Shown here piece after piece: positions 6,427 to 14,805 of a DNA stretch of 14,805 bases (position 1 is its first letter; each line of letters opens with the position of its first letter). Both the position numbers and the translations under genes were made by a program. The stretch spans positions 1-14,805 of the forward strand of contig JASLBJ010000066.1 of assembly GCA_030146725.1 (NCBI GenBank), in the 5' to 3' direction. Below the pieces are notes generated by a model. The model was not told where the DNA came from. It searched no databases and worked only from the letters and a program-made list of their open reading frames with translations. This stretch comes from Sphingomicrobium sp. (GTDB lineage Bacteria > Pseudomonadota > Alphaproteobacteria > Sphingomonadales > Sphingomonadaceae).

Positions 6427-8222
6427 AAGCGGGCGAGCGCCTCCGCGGCAATCATTCGCGCAGTGTAATCCTGTCCCGTTCGCCGAAGCGCCGCAACCGC
6501 GTGGAACATGTGTGACGACGGCAGCCGGTCGAACTCGGGAGTCTCGAAGCCCGCACCAGTCAGGATCAGTACGCTGCCCGGCTGGCGAAGCGCTGCCGCC
6601 TGATCGATCACCTGGGTCCAGCGGGTCCGGTGACCGATGGCCAGGCCGTTGCGGCGGTTGAGACGGTCCGCAAGCTCCCCGTCGATCCGGCCAAGCCCCG
6701 CTAAACCGGCGACCAACAGCGCGCTGCGCTTCTTGCCGCGGCTGTTATCACGGCCAATGAAGTCGCTTATCCGCCCGGCGCTGACGTCGATGCCGCTCGC
6801 ATCGGGCGCGGCCAGCGCAAGCATCGCCCAGCTCGCGTCGGCGAATTGATCGTCCATCTGCTCAACGGTCGCCGCCCAGCGCGCAGCCTCGCGGTCATAG
6901 CCCCCGCTGAGCATCGCGGCGATGAGTTCGGGCGCATCCTGCTGGATCTCCAGGTCCGGCGCGATGCGGCTTGCGGCACGCGCGACCAGCGCTCGCGACG
7001 CCTCCTTCTGCAGCGATCCCTGGCCGATCGCGAGCAGCTTGCGGATCGCCCCCAGGCGCACTGCGCGATCGCGTCCGACGAACGCCAGGCGCACCTGCCA
7101 GGCATCCGTTCCCGACAGGTCCTCGGCATCGGTCGCATCGTAGATGAGCGAGTAGAGGTCGATCAGCGTCTGGGACGAAAAGACTCCAAGACCGGTCGCG
7201 ATGCGCGCAGGCTGAAGCCGCTGCTGAGGCGACAGCAAAGGCGCTCGGGCCTGCCATGCAAGCAGGCGCGGAGCTGCTCCTTCGAACAATCGCTCTGGCG
7301 GCACCATGCCGGTGGCCGTCGCCAGCCCGAAGCGCCAGCTATTGAGCCGATCGACCGGGTCCCACTCGACGGTCGCCGCTCGCCCCGTGTCTGCACCGGC
7401 GCCAACTACCTTCTGCGCCAAAACGAGGTCGATTTCGCTCACCCGCCGCCGCCGCCGCACCGACTCGACCTGCGCCGCAGCGCTTTCGGGCTCACCCGAC
7501 AGTGAGGCGCAGATCGCCTGGACCATCGGCTGCACCCGCTCCTCGACCTCTCCGATGCCCTCCTCGAGCGCACACAGCGCCGGCGGGTCGGCAGTGGCCA
7601 GCGCGCTCTGCACGGCAACCTGGAACATCTTGGGCGTGAAAACATCGACATCGACGCCCGCGACCAACATCCTGGCCGCGTCCGCCTCGCCCATCCTGAG
7701 CAACAGCCAAGCACGTTCCGCAGTCCAGTCTACCGGGTTGACGTTGCGCGGTGCCCGGGCGCCCACAAGCAGTGCGTTTCGAAGCGCGATATGCGCCCAC
7801 CGCGACGCGAGCGGAGCCTTCGTGCGGCGCATCAGCGTCGACAGGAACGCGCCATTGGCATCGCCCCACGGGTTTGCTCCAAGGCCCACCTCGGCCGCAT
7901 CGAGCGGCCCGGTAACCCACGGATCGCGACGCGCCCGATCCGGGATTTCGACCGGCGGCGGCGGGGGCTCGAACTCGAGCTCGCTCAGTTCGGCAACGCC
8001 CAGGTCGTCGTCCGCAGGCCGGGGCCGCACGGGTGCCCGGCGTGGTGCAGGCTGTGGCTGCGGCCGGGGCGATGCGGTGGTCGGTGCCGGAGTCGGCTGC
8101 ACCGTTGACGCAGGCCGCGCTTCCGGCGCAGCTGCAGGAGGCGCCTGATCCTGAGCCAGCGCTGGCAGCCCGACCGCGATGGCCACGCCCGCCGAAGCGG
8201 CGAGCAGGACCTTAGCGCGCAT
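6423..8222 (-). CDS. Secreted protein of unknown function with proline-rich N-terminal linker
   Basis: 599 residues that I do not recognise as a named family. It opens with a clear Sec signal peptide (about 1-24, ending ALA-Q). A proline/alanine-rich low-complexity linker follows to about residue 95. The remainder is mostly alanine- and leucine-rich helices, probably a helical-repeat (TPR-like) fold; no catalytic motif is visible. Such proteins usually act as periplasmic scaffolds, but that is inference. The ATG at 8222 overlaps the end of a 44-residue membrane-protein gene by 11 bases, and its own stop overlaps the xerD GTG by four. The three are therefore probably one coupled translation unit. 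Ordinary codon use and the same high GC as its neighbours argue for an old resident gene. Confidence 0.85.
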   Translation of the reverse strand: MRAKVLLAASAGVAIAVGLPALAQDQAPPAAAPEARPASTVQPTPAPTTASPRPQPQPAPRRAPVRPRPADDDLGVAELSELEFEPPPPPVEIPDRARRDPWVTGPLDAAEVGLGANPWGDANGAFLSTLMRRTKAPLASRWAHIALRNALLVGARAPRNVNPVDWTAERAWLLLRMGEADAARMLVAGVDVDVFTPKMFQVAVQSALATADPPALCALEEGIGEVEERVQPMVQAICASLSGEPESAAAQVESVRRRRRVSEIDLVLAQKVVGAGADTGRAATVEWDPVDRLNSWRFGLATATGMVPPERLFEGAAPRLLAWQARAPLLSPQQRLQPARIATGLGVFSSQTLIDLYSLIYDATDAEDLSGTDAWQVRLAFVGRDRAVRLGAIRKLLAIGQGSLQKEASRALVARAASRIAPDLEIQQDAPELIAAMLSGGYDREAARWAATVEQMDDQFADASWAMLALAAPDASGIDVSAGRISDFIGRDNSRGKKRSALLVAGLAGLGRIDGELADRLNRRNGLAIGHRTRWTQVIDQAAALRQPGSVLILTGAGFETPEFDRLPSSHMFHAVAALRRTGQDYTARMIAAEALARL

Positions 8223-8346
8223 TGCCGGGCAGACTGACGTCCGTCTCGATGGTGCGGGTTGGCACCTCGGTCGCCCGCGTCGACAAAAAGATCAACCCGC
8301 CGATCAGCAGCAGCACAAGCAGGATCGGAACTATCAAACGCGGCAT
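8212..8346 (-). CDS. Small single-pass membrane protein, 44 residues
   Basis: A short reading frame running MPRLIVPILLVLLLIGGLIF, then LSTRATEVPTRTIETDV and a short polar end. Residues 4-21 form one strong transmembrane helix or uncleaved signal anchor, leaving about 23 residues probably in the periplasm. No family is assigned with certainty. Its stop lies 11 bases inside the next gene, the 599-residue secreted protein, so the two are likely translated together and may interact at the membrane. It starts with ATG and diverges from aroK across 71 bases. The chief reasons to call it real are the clean membrane helix, the overlap with a signal-peptide gene, and the lack of any other gene in this space. 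Confidence 0.72.
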   Translation of the reverse strand: MPRLIVPILLVLLLIGGLIFLSTRATEVPTRTIETDVSLPGNAR

Positions 8347-8381
8347 GTCAGGGTGCACCATGGTCGAGCGGTCGAGGGCTT

Positions 8382-8409
8382 TTGCCGACCTTGAGCATCC
8401 CTGTATAGC
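8382..8409 (+). promoter_or_regulatory. Candidate sigma-70 promoter for leaderless aroK
   Basis: TTGCCG (8382-8387) and TATAGC (8404-8409) are 16 bases apart, each matching four of six consensus bases. Transcription would begin about 7-9 bases beyond, at or next to the aroK GTG (8418), and no Shine-Dalgarno sequence precedes that codon. Together they suggest a leaderless mRNA. Confidence 0.4.
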
Positions 8410-8417
8410 CCCGTCCT

Positions 8418-8969
8418 GTGCACAGCCTGTCCAACCGCCTCGACCGTCCGCTCGTCCTCGTCGGCCTGATGGGTGTGGGCAAGTCGACGATCGGTCGGCG
8501 GCTTGCGCGGCGGCTGAGCCTGCCGTTCGTCGATAGCGACAGCGAGATCGAGGATGCCGCCGGCCTCAGCGCTGCCGAAGTGTTCGAGCGCTTCGGCGAG
8601 AAAGAATTTCGCGACGGCGAGCGCCGGCTGGTCGCCCGGCTGGTCGAGGGCGAGGTCCGGGTCATCGCTACCGGCGGCGGAGCTTTCGCTGATCCGCACA
8701 CCCGCGATCTGCTCAAGCAGCGCGCGATCACCATCTGGCTCGACGCTCCGATCGATGTCCTCGCCGACCGCACGAGCCGCCGGAACAACCGGCCACTGCT
8801 TCGCACCGGCAATCCCAGAGCCACGCTCGAACGGCTCGCCGAGGAGCGCCGCCCTTCCTACTCCCAAGCCGATATCCATGTCCGAAGCGGCGACGGAGCC
8901 CATGGCGAGGTGGTCGAGGCCATCCTATGCGCACTCGACAATCACCTTGGCAGTGAAGCGAAGTCCTAG
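8418..8969 (+). CDS. aroK: Shikimate kinase
   Basis: 183 residues. The enzyme uses ATP to phosphorylate shikimate at the 3-hydroxyl, the fifth step of the chorismate pathway, in the cytoplasm. Motifs: Walker A GLMGVGKST at 16-24, shikimate-binding Asp41 in VDSDSEIE, Arg65 in EFRDGERR, the GGG at 86-88 in ATGGGAF, and the LID arginine Arg125 in NNRPLL. It starts with GTG; no usable alternative lies upstream, and the next ATG (8469) would remove the Walker motif. In many proteobacteria aroB follows directly; here it does not. The next gene is convergent, and the two share the CTAG at 8966-8969 as stop codons. The divergent neighbour is the small membrane-protein gene leading to xerD. Confidence 0.96.
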   Translation: MHSLSNRLDRPLVLVGLMGVGKSTIGRRLARRLSLPFVDSDSEIEDAAGLSAAEVFERFGEKEFRDGERRLVARLVEGEVRVIATGGGAFADPHTRDLLKQRAITIWLDAPIDVLADRTSRRNNRPLLRTGNPRATLERLAEERRPSYSQADIHVRSGDGAHGEVVEAILCALDNHLGSEAKS

Positions 8970-10759
8970 GCTGGCGTTCCCGCTTCCTCGTCTGCAAGCG
9001 GCTGATGTTCGGAGAACATTCGTTCCTTGGCCGCGTGCAGGTCACCCGTCTTGCTCTGCTGCTGGAGCCGCTCGGTGTCGCGCTCGCGATATTCGCCCTC
9101 GACCCGTTCGACCTCCGTGCGGACCACGCCCAGCTTGAGCAGAGCCTCGCGCCCCATCACGACGGCGCTCTCGAACAACTCGCGCTGGAGGAGTGACACG
9201 TCGACTCCATCAAGTTCCATCAGCTGCCGCCGATCATAGACCCGCACCATGACCGCTGCCTGCGGAAACGCCTCGAGCACGGCCTCGAGCGCCGAACGGG
9301 TCAGCGCGTCGCCATCGTTGCAAAACAGGATGGCCTCGGCCGTGTCCGCGCCCGCGGTGCGAAGCAGGTCGATGCGCGTGCCATCGCCGTAGTAGACCTT
9401 GGTCCCGAATGCCTCGCTAAGCTCGATCTGCGCGGGCTTGCGGTCGACGATTGTCACTGGAATGCCCTTGGCCATCAGCATCTGCGTTACGGTCTGACCG
9501 AAGCGACCGTAGCCGACGACGATGGCATTGGTCTGCGGAGAAACGTCGGGACCATCGAGATCGACATCGGTCTCGGGCAGGCGACCGATAACCCATTCGG
9601 TGATCCGCATGATGAACGGGGTTGAAACCATCGACAAGGTCACGACGGCGGTGAACAGCGACGCGACTTCAGGCGACACGAGCAGCGCTGCCTCCGCCTG
9701 GCCGAACAGCACGAAGCCGAACTCGCCGCCCTGGCTGAGCAGCAGCCCAAGCCAGATGGCGCGACCCTTCGGCAGGCCGAACAGCATCGCGATGCCGAAG
9801 ATGACTGCGGTCTTGATGACGATGATCGCAATCGCCAGGCCAAAGACATAGAGCGGGTTGGCAGCGACTACGCCAAGGTCGAGCAGCATTCCGACCGACA
9901 CGAAGAACATTCCGAGCAGCAGCGAGCGAAACGGCTCGACGTCGCTTTCAAGCTCGTGGCGGTAGGGCGATTCGGCGAGCACCACGCCGGCGATAAAGGC
10001 GCCAAGCGCCGTCGACAGATGAAGCTCGTGCATCAGTGCGGCGCTGGCGATCACCGCGAACAGCCCTGCCACGACGAACAGTTCGCGCTCGCCGAAGCGG
10101 CCGATCAGCCGGAACAAGGGGTTGAGCAGGAAGCGCCCGGCAAGCACCAGCCCGACGATTGCGCCCGCGGTATAGAGCGTGAGCAGCCACCCTGGCGGCG
10201 TTCCCGGATCGACCGGCGCTCGGGACAAAGCGGCGATAACCGTGATCATCGGCACGATCGACAAGTCCTGGAACAGCAGGACCGAAAAGGCGCGCTCGCC
10301 CGGCCGGGAATTGAGCTGGCCCGACGAGCGCAGCATTGGCAGCACCTGCGCGGTCGACGACAGCCCGAGCGGCAGGCCAAGTGCAAGCGACGCCCCGATG
10401 CTGAAGCCGAGCACGAGGTGGATGAGCCCGCTGAGCACCAGGCCGCACAGCACCACCTGCATCAGTCCGAGACCGAAGATGTCCTGGCGCAGCCGCCACA
10501 GCCTGCCCGGATTAAGCTCGAGCCCGACGAGGAACAGCAGGAAGGCGATCCCGATCTCGGCGACGCGCATGATCGCCTCGGCTTCTCCGACCACCCCAAG
10601 CGCATAGGGGCCAAGCAGGGCTCCGCCGACGATATAGCCAAGTGTCGCGCCGAGCCCGAGCTTGCGGAACAGGGTCACGAACAGCAGCGACGCACCGAGC
10701 ATCAAGGTGGCGCTGAGAAGGAGGCTGCCGGTCGCGGCTTCGGCCGCTGCCTCGGTCAT
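8966..10759 (-). CDS. Kef-type monovalent cation:proton antiporter (CPA2) with RCK/TrkA-N domain
   Basis: 597 residues. About a dozen hydrophobic segments fill residues 12-395, an inner-membrane CPA2 transporter. Typical Kef signatures are GLELNPGRLW (79-88), LLFQDLSIVP (161-170), the HELHLSTALGAFIAGVVLAE segment (244-263) and LSQGGEFGFVLFGQ (341-354). A cytosolic regulatory domain begins near 411 with NAIVVGYGRFGQ, a Rossmann nucleotide-binding site (GxGxxG at 416-421, acidic Asp439 ending strand 2). KefB/KefC move K+ out against H+ and are held shut by glutathione and opened by its adducts; whether that gating applies here is inferred. A charged helical tail ends the protein. The ATG overlaps the stop of the Fe-S-scaffold-like gene (ATGA), so it ends a coupled gene chain. 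Confidence 0.95.
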   Translation of the reverse strand: MTEAAAEAATGSLLLSATLMLGASLLFVTLFRKLGLGATLGYIVGGALLGPYALGVVGEAEAIMRVAEIGIAFLLFLVGLELNPGRLWRLRQDIFGLGLMQVVLCGLVLSGLIHLVLGFSIGASLALGLPLGLSSTAQVLPMLRSSGQLNSRPGERAFSVLLFQDLSIVPMITVIAALSRAPVDPGTPPGWLLTLYTAGAIVGLVLAGRFLLNPLFRLIGRFGERELFVVAGLFAVIASAALMHELHLSTALGAFIAGVVLAESPYRHELESDVEPFRSLLLGMFFVSVGMLLDLGVVAANPLYVFGLAIAIIVIKTAVIFGIAMLFGLPKGRAIWLGLLLSQGGEFGFVLFGQAEAALLVSPEVASLFTAVVTLSMVSTPFIMRITEWVIGRLPETDVDLDGPDVSPQTNAIVVGYGRFGQTVTQMLMAKGIPVTIVDRKPAQIELSEAFGTKVYYGDGTRIDLLRTAGADTAEAILFCNDGDALTRSALEAVLEAFPQAAVMVRVYDRRQLMELDGVDVSLLQRELFESAVVMGREALLKLGVVRTEVERVEGEYRERDTERLQQQSKTGDLHAAKERMFSEHQPLADEEAGTPA

Positions 10760-11178
10760 CGACCTTCGTCGCCAAGCGCCGCTGCAAGCGCCTGGAACGG
10801 GAGCAGAATGGCAGGATGGCGCGAGGGACGCGACCGCGCCGGGGCAAGTGCCTCGATCCCCGGCCAGCGCGGCGCGATCGTCGCGCCGGCAAGCCAGTCG
10901 GCAATCTCCGGCACCGCCGCACGCACCTCCGCCGGATCACGCCCCGCGGCTCCGGCAGCCAGGATCGCAGCGGACGCCTGCCCAAAGGCACAGGCCTGAA
11001 CCGCTTGGGACAAAGCGGCGATCCGCCCTGATTCGTCGAGCTGTACCTGCGTCCGGATAACGCTCCCGCACGTCCGCGAACGCCGTTCCGCACTGCCGTC
11101 GGCCGGCTCAAGCTCAACGGGCTCCGCAAGCCCGGCGGCAAGCCGCAGGATCTCGGTCGTGTACAGCGGCGCGTTCAT
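10756..11178 (-). CDS. Iron-sulfur cluster assembly scaffold-like protein (NifU-N/IscU fold)
   Basis: 140 residues related to the IscU/NifU-N scaffold on which Fe-S clusters form. Cys37 (RTCGSVI) and Cys63 ([13 protein letters not shown]) match the first two cluster ligands. The third Cys, expected near the end in R-x-x-C-x-LP, is replaced: the sequence reads RHPAILLPF, with Ala123 there, and the CGD aspartate is Ser39. It therefore cannot bind a cluster as IscU does; it may be a carrier, a dimeric variant or repurposed. ATG 11178 gives a 4-base ATGA overlap with the cysS stop and a natural N-terminus ([14 protein letters not shown]); ATG 11190, four codons upstream with AGGG ahead, is also possible. 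It is followed by the Kef gene through another ATGA overlap. Confidence 0.85.
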   Translation of the reverse strand: MNAPLYTTEILRLAAGLAEPVELEPADGSAERRSRTCGSVIRTQVQLDESGRIAALSQAVQACAFGQASAAILAAGAAGRDPAEVRAAVPEIADWLAGATIAPRWPGIEALAPARSRPSRHPAILLPFQALAAALGDEGR

Positions 11179-12494
11179 GCCCGCCGCCATGTGGTGCCCT
11201 GCGGCCCGTCCTCAAGCAGGATTCCATCCGCCTTGAGCTCGTCGCGGATGCGGTCGGCGGTCGCGAAGTCGCGGTTTGCCTTGGCGGCGCTACGTTCCGC
11301 GACCCGATCCTCGACGGACGCTGCTGCAGACTCGGTCAAGCCCGTCCGGAACCAAGCCTCGGAACCTTCGGCCATCAAGCCCACAAGGTTGGCCGTCGCT
11401 CTGAGGCTTGCCGGGTCCGGGATCGCCATCAACCGTGTAAGTGCAAGAGGCGTGTTTAGATCATCCGAAAGCGCGTCGACCACGCCAGCATCGGCAGTGC
11501 CAACCTCCTCATCGTACGCATTCCGGTACAGTCGATCGAGCATCGCCTTCGATTGCTTGATGAGAGCTTGGGTCCACGGCAGTGGCGATCGATAATGCGC
11601 TGACAGGAGGGCCAGCCGCAGGGTCTCGCCCCTGTGCCCCGCCGCAAGCAGATCGCTGACGGTTACGATATTACCGATGCTCTTCGACATCTTCTCGGCG
11701 CCCATGTCGACGAAGCCGTTGTGCACCCAGTGACGGGCCAGCGGGGCTCCGCCGTGCGCGCAGCGGCTCTGCGCAATTTCGTTCTCGTGGTGGGGGAAGA
11801 TGAGGTCGAGCCCGCCGCCGTGAATGTCGATCGTCTCGCCAAGGTGCGCCTGGATCATCGCCGAGCATTCGATGTGCCAGCCCGGGCGCCCCCGTCCCCA
11901 CGGCGAGTCCCAGCCGATGACCTCTTCGGCACTTGGTTTCCACAGCACGAAGTCGGCTGGATCGCGCTTGTAGGGTGCAACCTCGACCCGCGCGCCAGCG
12001 AGCATCGCGTCACGATCACGGCGGCTGAGCGAACCATAGTGCGGGTCGGACGGGACACTGAACAGCACGTGCCCTTGCGCCACGTAAGCATGGCCTAGGT
12101 TGATCAGCCGGCCAATCATCGCAACCATCGGCGCGATCTCTGCGGTGGCATGCGGCGCGATATCCGGGGCGGCGACCCCGAGGGCCGCCATGTCCTCCAG
12201 ATAATGCTGCTCGAACCGCTCGGTTATCACCGCAGCGTCCACGTCCTCGGCTTCCGCGGCCGCGATGATCTTGTCGTCGACGTCGGTGATGTTGCGCGCA
12301 TAGGTCAGGCTGTCGGCGCCGTATCGATGGCGGATCAGCCGCGCGAGCGTGTCGAACACCACTGCCGGGCGGGCGTTGCCGATGTGCGCGCGGCCATAAA
12401 CCGTTGGTCCGCAGACATACATTGTGATCCGCTTCGGGTCCGCCGGCTCGAAGGCGCGTTTTTCGCGGTGCAGCGTGTCGTAGAGGCGGATCAT
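11175..12494 (-). CDS. cysS: Cysteinyl-tRNA synthetase
   Basis: 439 residues, slightly shorter than the usual 460 or so. It charges tRNA-Cys with cysteine in the cytoplasm. Class I signatures are present: HIGN at 37-40 and KMSKS at 268-272. The cysteine-selective zinc site is complete: Cys28, Cys210 in GWHIECSAM, His235 and Glu239 in [10 protein letters not shown]. The N-terminus [16 protein letters not shown] is typical. I chose ATG 12494 because it opens that conserved start and overlaps the cvpA stop by four bases (ATGA). Its own stop overlaps the start of the Fe-S-scaffold-like gene. Position between cvpA and the scaffold gene ties the sole cysteine-charging enzyme to an operon with thiol and Fe-S themes, though cause is unclear. 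Confidence 0.98.
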   Translation of the reverse strand: MIRLYDTLHREKRAFEPADPKRITMYVCGPTVYGRAHIGNARPAVVFDTLARLIRHRYGADSLTYARNITDVDDKIIAAAEAEDVDAAVITERFEQHYLEDMAALGVAAPDIAPHATAEIAPMVAMIGRLINLGHAYVAQGHVLFSVPSDPHYGSLSRRDRDAMLAGARVEVAPYKRDPADFVLWKPSAEEVIGWDSPWGRGRPGWHIECSAMIQAHLGETIDIHGGGLDLIFPHHENEIAQSRCAHGGAPLARHWVHNGFVDMGAEKMSKSIGNIVTVSDLLAAGHRGETLRLALLSAHYRSPLPWTQALIKQSKAMLDRLYRNAYDEEVGTADAGVVDALSDDLNTPLALTRLMAIPDPASLRATANLVGLMAEGSEAWFRTGLTESAAASVEDRVAERSAAKANRDFATADRIRDELKADGILLEDGPQGTTWRRA

Positions 12495-13000
12495 TGCTCG
12501 TCGCCTGCCAGCCGCCGCGCCTCGACCCAGTCGACGATCGCGCGGCCGCTCGCGTTGAGTAGCGGGAAGGTGCGCGACTCCGTCATCCACTCAGGCCGCT
12601 CGGCGTCGGTGCCATAGATCATGTCGGTTGCGAGGTTGGCGACGAGGAAGAACAGGGTCGCACCGATCAGCCCCTTGAGCATCCCGAAGCCGCCGCCGAG
12701 AACGCGATCAAACGGGCCAAGCACTGACTTGCGCGTTCGCTGGCCGATCAGCCGAGCAAGCAGCTTGACCAGCAGGAAGCTCGGCACGAACAGGATTGCG
12801 AACGCGACTACGGCTGCGCCTGCGCTGGTCCCGACGCTTGGCAGCATGCCCTCCCACAGCTGGGGGTGGAACAGCTTGACCATCACCACGCCGACCACCC
12901 AGGCGAGCAGCGACAGCAGCTCGTGAACGAAGCCGCGGACGAAGCCGATCATCGCTCCGCCGCCAAGGAGCAAGAGAGTAAAGATGTCGAGCGCGGTCAT
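12491..13000 (-). CDS. cvpA: CvpA family inner-membrane protein
   Basis: 169 residues. It begins [20 protein letters not shown] and continues [17 protein letters not shown], the conserved CvpA opening, and carries four hydrophobic helices at about 5-20, 25-43, 59-84 and 103-124. The [16 protein letters not shown] segment is also family-typical, followed by a soluble tail. CvpA was named for colicin V production in E. coli and has since been linked to envelope stress; the molecular role is unresolved. The ATG is preceded by GGGAG at suitable distance. It follows radA after 48 bases and its stop overlaps cysS (ATGA), giving a radA-cvpA-cysS order on one strand. Confidence 0.93.
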   Translation of the reverse strand: MTALDIFTLLLLGGGAMIGFVRGFVHELLSLLAWVVGVVMVKLFHPQLWEGMLPSVGTSAGAAVVAFAILFVPSFLLVKLLARLIGQRTRKSVLGPFDRVLGGGFGMLKGLIGATLFFLVANLATDMIYGTDAERPEWMTESRTFPLLNASGRAIVDWVEARRLAGDEQ

Positions 13001-13026
13001 CGGGCTCCCGCTAGCGAACTCGTCGA

Positions 13027-13048
13027 GTCATTGCGAGCCGGGCGAAGC
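13027..13048. repeat. Truncated copy of a TCATTGCGAG-type dispersed palindromic repeat
   Basis: The sequence GTCATTGCGAGCC, then GGGCGAAGC, between cvpA and the radA stop matches the left part of a dispersed palindrome that I know from many proteobacterial genomes, where it continues into AATCC. Here it stops at the radA stop codon. It fills about half of the 48-base gap. Assignment rests on memory of the motif. Confidence 0.4.
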
Positions 13049-14413
<1,365 letters not shown>

Positions 14414-14446
14414 CGTTCCACTCGTCTAAAGGCTATGCGGCCAAGC

Positions 14447-14471
14447 GCAACGTGTGAGCCAAGCGCTCGTT
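14447..14471 (+). promoter_or_regulatory. Possible weak EcfG-type promoter for the alpha/beta hydrolase gene
   Basis: GCAAC (14447-14451), then 16 bases, then CGTT (14468-14471): one mismatch from GGAAC-N16-CGTT. A transcript would start near 14478, about 30 bases before the ATG. The mismatch hits a strongly conserved base, so this is a tentative call. Confidence 0.25.
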
Positions 14472-14494
14472 AAGCCTGAACCCAAACCCATGTT

Positions 14495-14500
14495 AAGAGG
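14495..14500 (+). promoter_or_regulatory. Ribosome binding site deciding the hydrolase start
   Basis: AAGAGG abuts ATG 14501 directly, too close for use, but lies nine bases from the in-frame ATG 14510. This favours 14510 as the true start. Confidence 0.6.
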
Positions 14501-14509
14501 ATGAGCACG

Positions 14510-14805
14510 ATGCCCTACGCCAAGGCCAAGGACGGAACGCAGCTATATTACAAGGACTGGGGCCAGGGTGACCCGGTCGTCCTGCTCCACGGCTGGCCGC
14601 TGACCGGCGATACGTTCGACGATGCGGGACTAGCTCTGGTCGACGCGGGCAAGCGCTGCATCATCCCCGACCGCCGCGGCTTCGGACGGTCGGACCAGCC
14701 GTGGACCGGCTACGACTATGACACCTTCGCCGACGATGTCGTCGCGATCCTCGAGGATGCCGGGATCAACCAGCCGGTCGCCCTGGTCGGCTTCTCGATG
14801 GGCGG
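14510..14805 (+). CDS. Alpha/beta hydrolase (non-heme chloroperoxidase-like), 3' end cut by window
   Basis: 98 codons are visible; the rest lies beyond the right edge. The N-terminus PYAKAKDGTQLYYKDWG, the oxyanion-hole HGWP at 27-30, PDRRGFGRSDQP and the nucleophile elbow GFSMGG with Ser96 fit the cofactor-free haloperoxidase/perhydrolase group of alpha/beta hydrolases, normally about 275 residues. The Asp and His of the triad would be in the missing part. These enzymes are annotated as chloroperoxidases but physiologically are esterase-like; the true substrate is unknown. The start at 14510 rests on ribosome-site spacing; ATG 14501 would add three residues. It diverges from radA. Confidence 0.92.
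   Translation, partial: MPYAKAKDGTQLYYKDWGQGDPVVLLHGWPLTGDTFDDAGLALVDAGKRCIIPDRRGFGRSDQPWTGYDYDTFADDVVAILEDAGINQPVALVGFSMG

Noticed and set aside
9956..10999. 347-codon plus-strand open frame opposite the Kef gene
   Set aside because: Rich in His, Gln, Arg and Glu with no recognisable domain, and antisense to a clear membrane transporter gene.
12495..12590. 32-codon upstream extension of cysS
   Set aside because: It lies within cvpA in another frame and is Arg-rich; the conserved CysS N-terminus begins at ATG 12494.

Overview
The window is a GC-rich, densely packed stretch of chromosome that reads as an alphaproteobacterium, most likely a sphingomonad (Sphingomonas or a relative). The evidence is the gene order and protein types (comF-grxC-nitrilase; xerD and accA facing aroK; radA-cvpA-cysS), frequent GTG/TTG starts, and one very good match to the alphaproteobacterial EcfG stress promoter. 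It is almost entirely core genome. I see no rRNA or tRNA genes, CRISPR array, transposase, prophage or toxin-antitoxin pair.

Layout. Positions 1-1785 (minus strand) hold comF, a glutaredoxin gene and a nitrilase-family hydrolase that runs off the left edge. They form one tight operon read right to left. From 1828 (plus) there is a methyltransferase-like gene, then a small orphan Flp-type pilin gene. From 8346 down to 2936 (minus) runs a long series: a 44-residue membrane protein, a 599-residue secreted protein of unknown function, xerD, accA and an M48 metalloprotease gene. The first three overlap and are probably translationally coupled. A pair of identical 25-bp hairpin repeats separates xerD from accA. 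The protease gene appears to have its own general-stress promoter.

aroK (8418-8969, plus) stands alone, without aroB beside it, and looks leaderless. It converges on a Kef-type antiporter gene, and the two share a CTAG stop. From 14413 down to 8966 (minus) lie radA, cvpA, cysS, an Fe-S-scaffold-like gene and the antiporter gene. The last four are chained by three successive 4-base ATGA overlaps. An alpha/beta hydrolase gene starts at 14510 (plus) and runs off the right edge.

What the genes do together: mostly housekeeping. They cover fatty-acid initiation (AccA), aromatic amino-acid supply (AroK), Cys-tRNA charging (CysS), recombination and chromosome dimer resolution (RadA, XerD), thiol redox and glutathione-linked functions (glutaredoxin, nitrilase, Kef), and envelope quality control (M48 protease). 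I did not find a clear new multi-gene system. The items most worth a second look are the tiny membrane protein coupled to the unknown secreted protein and xerD, the Fe-S scaffold homologue lacking its third cysteine, the twin hairpin repeats, and the EcfG-type promoter on the protease gene.
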